Positions 61,207 through 64,000 of a stretch of DNA of 64,000 bases are shown here, one piece after another. Every line of letters begins with the position of its first letter. Within the stretch, counting starts at the first letter, position 1. The position numbers were made by a program, and so were the translations under genes. The stretch spans positions 1 through 64,000 of the forward strand of contig DVKB01000005.1 of NCBI GenBank assembly GCA_018716305.1. The letters are read 5' to 3'. The DNA comes from Candidatus Scatomonas merdigallinarum. GTDB taxonomy: Bacteria > Bacillota > Clostridia > Lachnospirales > Lachnospiraceae. The notes below the pieces were generated by a model. It made no database searches. It was given only the letters and a program-made list of their open reading frames with translations, and had not been told where the DNA came from.

Positions 61207-63561
61207 TTACACGTTTGGATCGGTGGGATCCCAGTTCTGATTTGGATCTGTAATCCGTATAATCGGCCCCTGTCCCAGCGGTCCGGGATCCGGACTGTCA
61301 TAAATATCTACCTGCATTCCCAGAGGGCAGTTGTCATAAATCCATTTCGCGTCTCTCACACATAATCTGACACAGCCGCTGGATGCAGGGCTTCCTAAAA
61401 GGTTATACTGATTTGGATCCAGATTATAGCTGGTCATATTAGATCCCGCAACTGAATGGAATAAAACGCCTCCAACAATCCGGGTACAATACTGGCCGTA
61501 TGAAGGACCGATCAGTTCATGCCAGCGGTATTTCGCCAATGTGTGGAAGGTTCCCGTGGGAGTCTCTTTGCCCGGCAGTCCCACGGAACACGCAAACCGC
61601 TTTACGGGAATGATATACCCGTTATTTCCATCCTTAGCGTAGATCGTAACCGTGCAGGTGGTACGGTTGATCTTTGCCAGATAAGAAGACTGTTTGGGCA
61701 GGATCCCGTCAAGGTCAAGCTGTTTTACGTTATTGATATAATAGAATTTATATCCGTTTTCATAATACCATCCGTTTTTCCCGAAATCCGACGGATAAAT
61801 ATGTTTGTTTACCTGATCCACCACTGTTCCCTGGGCGTTTGTGATCCTGCAGCAGAATTCATAATCGCCCACAGCCCACGGAACCCAGCTGATTGCTTTC
61901 GGAGTGCTTCCTGTATACAGTGTATCCCATCCGGATCCGTTCCACTGCAGATAGGTAAATGTATAGTCTTCATGCAGAATGTCTGTTCCGCTGACCGACA
62001 GGCTGGCCTGATACCCCACCTGAAGACTGCTGGAAAAGCCAAAGCTGCTGATTCTGTACCCTTTAATTAAGTATCCGATGGTTTTCTCATAGGTTTTTCC
62101 ATTGCTTCCCGTAATTACCACATGAATCCAATAGGTTCCGCTGGCTTTCGGCTGCCAGTAGGTATTGTGCCCTGTCCCGATATTTGACCACTGCTTCGTC
62201 TGCAGATCATAAATCTGATACAGATACTGGAGATTCGGGTCATTGGATTCTACATTCTGCTGAATATAATAGGTGGCGTAATCCGGTGTATAAACCTGCA
62301 GATCCGTTAAATTCACATGGTATGGGTTGACCTGATAAGCAATCGTCGCCTGACTGCTTCCGCCGTCCTCTGTTCTGGCCTCCACATGGATCCAGTAGGT
62401 AGCAAAACGCTCCGGATTCCACACTGCTTCGGAAGACGCTGACCAGTCCTGAATTAAGCCCCAGGTCTGCTTGTCCAGATCATAATACATCCAGCGGTAT
62501 TCCAGGCCGCTTCCGTTGGTGCTGCCGCTGATATTAACATGAATTTCTTTTTCACCTTCTGCCGATGTCTGGATTGATCCCAGTGTAATCGCAGGTTCTT
62601 CCGCTATATAACTCAGAAAGCTCTGCTTCAGGATCGTTCCCTCTCCATCATAAATCTGGAAACAGAGAAGATAGCTTCCCGGTCCGTCTGCCCGATAATC
62701 CGCGCTCTGCAAAGTATCCGTCTTTAAAATGCTCTTCCAGTACCGGCCGTCATATGCGAGATATTCATAGGTCAGAGGCTGTCCCAGAGGATTATTGACG
62801 CTTCCCGTCAATTTTACCGTGGAGGACCAGATCTGCTGTCCCCCTCCCTCTATGGAAAATCCGGCGATATCCGCGCCGGCGACCCGGTATCCCATGGTGC
62901 TGGTAATTTCCCGGCCGCTTCCGTCTTCCGCAACTACGTGGATCCAGTAATCTCCTCCTTTGGACGGTGTCCAAACACAGGAGGTGCCGCCGTTATCCTG
63001 AAGCGTATACCAAATCTGGTCAGACAGATCATACAGCATATATGTAAAGGATACATCCTGCATATTTGTCTCATACCGCGGCCGGATTTCGATTCCGCCG
63101 CCTGAAGCCGGATTGGTATCTATTCCGTTCAGACGAAGATAGGCCTGATCCACATGCAGAGTCTGAAAAGCGTTTGTCTCCTGCCCATTATACTGAACCT
63201 GATAAGCTACCAGATAATCTCCAACGGCATCCGGGGTCCACTGAACCTGGATTTCCGGATTCGCGGAACGGTAGATCTCTCTCCATGTGGTACCGTCATA
63301 ATAAATATAACGAAATACCGCGTCCGGTTCCCCGGTTACAGCCGCTTTCCCTTTTAATGTAACCGTGCTTCCGATTGGAATATTCTGTGAAGGCGTAATC
63401 TCCAGCGCCGCGGCACTGGCGCTGGCCGCGGTTTTCTCCGTGACAGCCGCCGGACCGGAAGCGTCTTCCGCCAGAACGGGAACACTGGTAAACAGCATAA
63501 GAAAGCAGAGGAATGCTGCCAGAATTCTTTTTCCCTTCATACTTGTCTCCTTTCTGATCAA
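61207..63561 (-). CDS. Exported L,D-transpeptidase (YkuD) with six aromatic-rich repeats
   Basis: 784 aa; signal peptide; PTGTFHTL, FHSV...SPASSGCVRLCVRDAKWIYDN; N-terminal tandem ~95-aa modules. Confidence 0.9.
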   Translation of the reverse strand: MIRKETSMKGKRILAAFLCFLMLFTSVPVLAEDASGPAAVTEKTAASASAAALEITPSQNIPIGSTVTLKGKAAVTGEPDAVFRYIYYDGTTWREIYRSANPEIQVQWTPDAVGDYLVAYQVQYNGQETNAFQTLHVDQAYLRLNGIDTNPASGGGIEIRPRYETNMQDVSFTYMLYDLSDQIWYTLQDNGGTSCVWTPSKGGDYWIHVVAEDGSGREITSTMGYRVAGADIAGFSIEGGGQQIWSSTVKLTGSVNNPLGQPLTYEYLAYDGRYWKSILKTDTLQSADYRADGPGSYLLCFQIYDGEGTILKQSFLSYIAEEPAITLGSIQTSAEGEKEIHVNISGSTNGSGLEYRWMYYDLDKQTWGLIQDWSASSEAVWNPERFATYWIHVEARTEDGGSSQATIAYQVNPYHVNLTDLQVYTPDYATYYIQQNVESNDPNLQYLYQIYDLQTKQWSNIGTGHNTYWQPKASGTYWIHVVITGSNGKTYEKTIGYLIKGYRISSFGFSSSLQVGYQASLSVSGTDILHEDYTFTYLQWNGSGWDTLYTGSTPKAISWVPWAVGDYEFCCRITNAQGTVVDQVNKHIYPSDFGKNGWYYENGYKFYYINNVKQLDLDGILPKQSSYLAKINRTTCTVTIYAKDGNNGYIIPVKRFACSVGLPGKETPTGTFHTLAKYRWHELIGPSYGQYCTRIVGGVLFHSVAGSNMTSYNLDPNQYNLLGSPASSGCVRLCVRDAKWIYDNCPLGMQVDIYDSPDPGPLGQGPIIRITDPNQNWDPTDPNV

Positions 63562-63627
63562 TCACTTGTTTGTCTTTAATCATACTACATTTCTCTTTGC
63601 AGGAAAAGTATAAGATGAAATCTTTTC

Positions 63628-64000
63628 TTAAAGCCGTTTCAGCGAAAAATCCTGGCTGTCCAGCGTCAGATTCGGATTATAATAGGGATCTCCGTTTTTC
63701 AGAATATCCGGCCATTTTTCGGCAAATGTGGCGATTTCTTTCTGAAATCTCCGGATCTTTTCCGGGGTATCTTCCAGCCCTCTGGATTTCGACTCATAAT
63801 GATACAATTCTGCGTATGGATTGTAAACGACAAGTTTTCCGAGTTCTCTCACCTTCATACAGAAATCAATATCGTTAAACGCCACCTCCAATTCCTCAGA
63901 AAATCCATGGACCGCCTCATATACAGATTTTTTTACCATCATGCAGGCTGCTGTCACGGCGCTGTAATCCTGCGCGCAGATAATGCGGTGGCAGTATCCG
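63628..64000 (-). CDS. Glycosyltransferase, C-terminal part (runs off the window)
   Basis: TAACMMVKKSVYEAVHGFSEELEVAFNDIDFCMKVRELGKLVVYNPYAELYHYESKSRG is a typical GT2 acceptor-domain region; the frame stays open to the window edge. Confidence 0.8.
   Translation of the reverse strand, partial: GYCHRIICAQDYSAVTAACMMVKKSVYEAVHGFSEELEVAFNDIDFCMKVRELGKLVVYNPYAELYHYESKSRGLEDTPEKIRRFQKEIATFAEKWPDILKNGDPYYNPNLTLDSQDFSLKRL

Noticed and set aside
1-64000. CRISPR array, tRNA or rRNA genes
   Set aside because: No regularly spaced direct repeats and no recognisable tRNA/rRNA sequence noticed on reading; tRNAscan-SE/Infernal would be needed to exclude them formally.

Overview
The window looks like a Gram-positive, Lachnospiraceae-type gut Clostridia chromosome segment; this is an inference from gene content, since no 16S is present. 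Almost all genes run on the minus strand. (1) nt 1-4.3 kb is a decaying accessory island. It holds a tyrosine-recombinase remnant, an internally deleted DUF3990 gene beside an intact 153-aa partner, a YhcG/DUF1016-HsdM wreck, and a frameshifted GyrI-like gene. (2) 4.6-9.8 kb carries ptsI-ptsH-treC plus a trehalose PTS permease that appears to have lost its EIIB and EIIA domains; the upstream deletion also beheaded a divergent treR-like regulator. (3) 10-43 kb is mostly core: trpS, nudC, a choloylglycine/bile-salt-hydrolase-type enzyme, an NSS transporter, fbp, polC, ispG, folA, thyA, ClC, pckA, lspA-like, clpX, htrA and yibE/F. Within it sits an undercharacterised three-gene cassette, DUF5717 - DUF5716 (Hsp70/actin-fold-like) - TPR (16.0-21.6 kb). 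(4) 43-64 kb is a cell-surface locus: SLH-anchored phosphoesterase, glucosaminidase and pectinesterase, rfbA/rfbB, glycosyltransferases, a polysaccharide pyruvyl transferase, and an SGNH hydrolase and L,D-transpeptidase that share aromatic-rich repeats. Between those last two genes lies a ~270-nt element (60862-61131) with nested long-range pairing, which looks like a structured ncRNA or a MITE-like element. The most interesting leads are this element, the DUF5717/DUF5716/TPR cassette, and the reconstructed deletion history of the trehalose locus.
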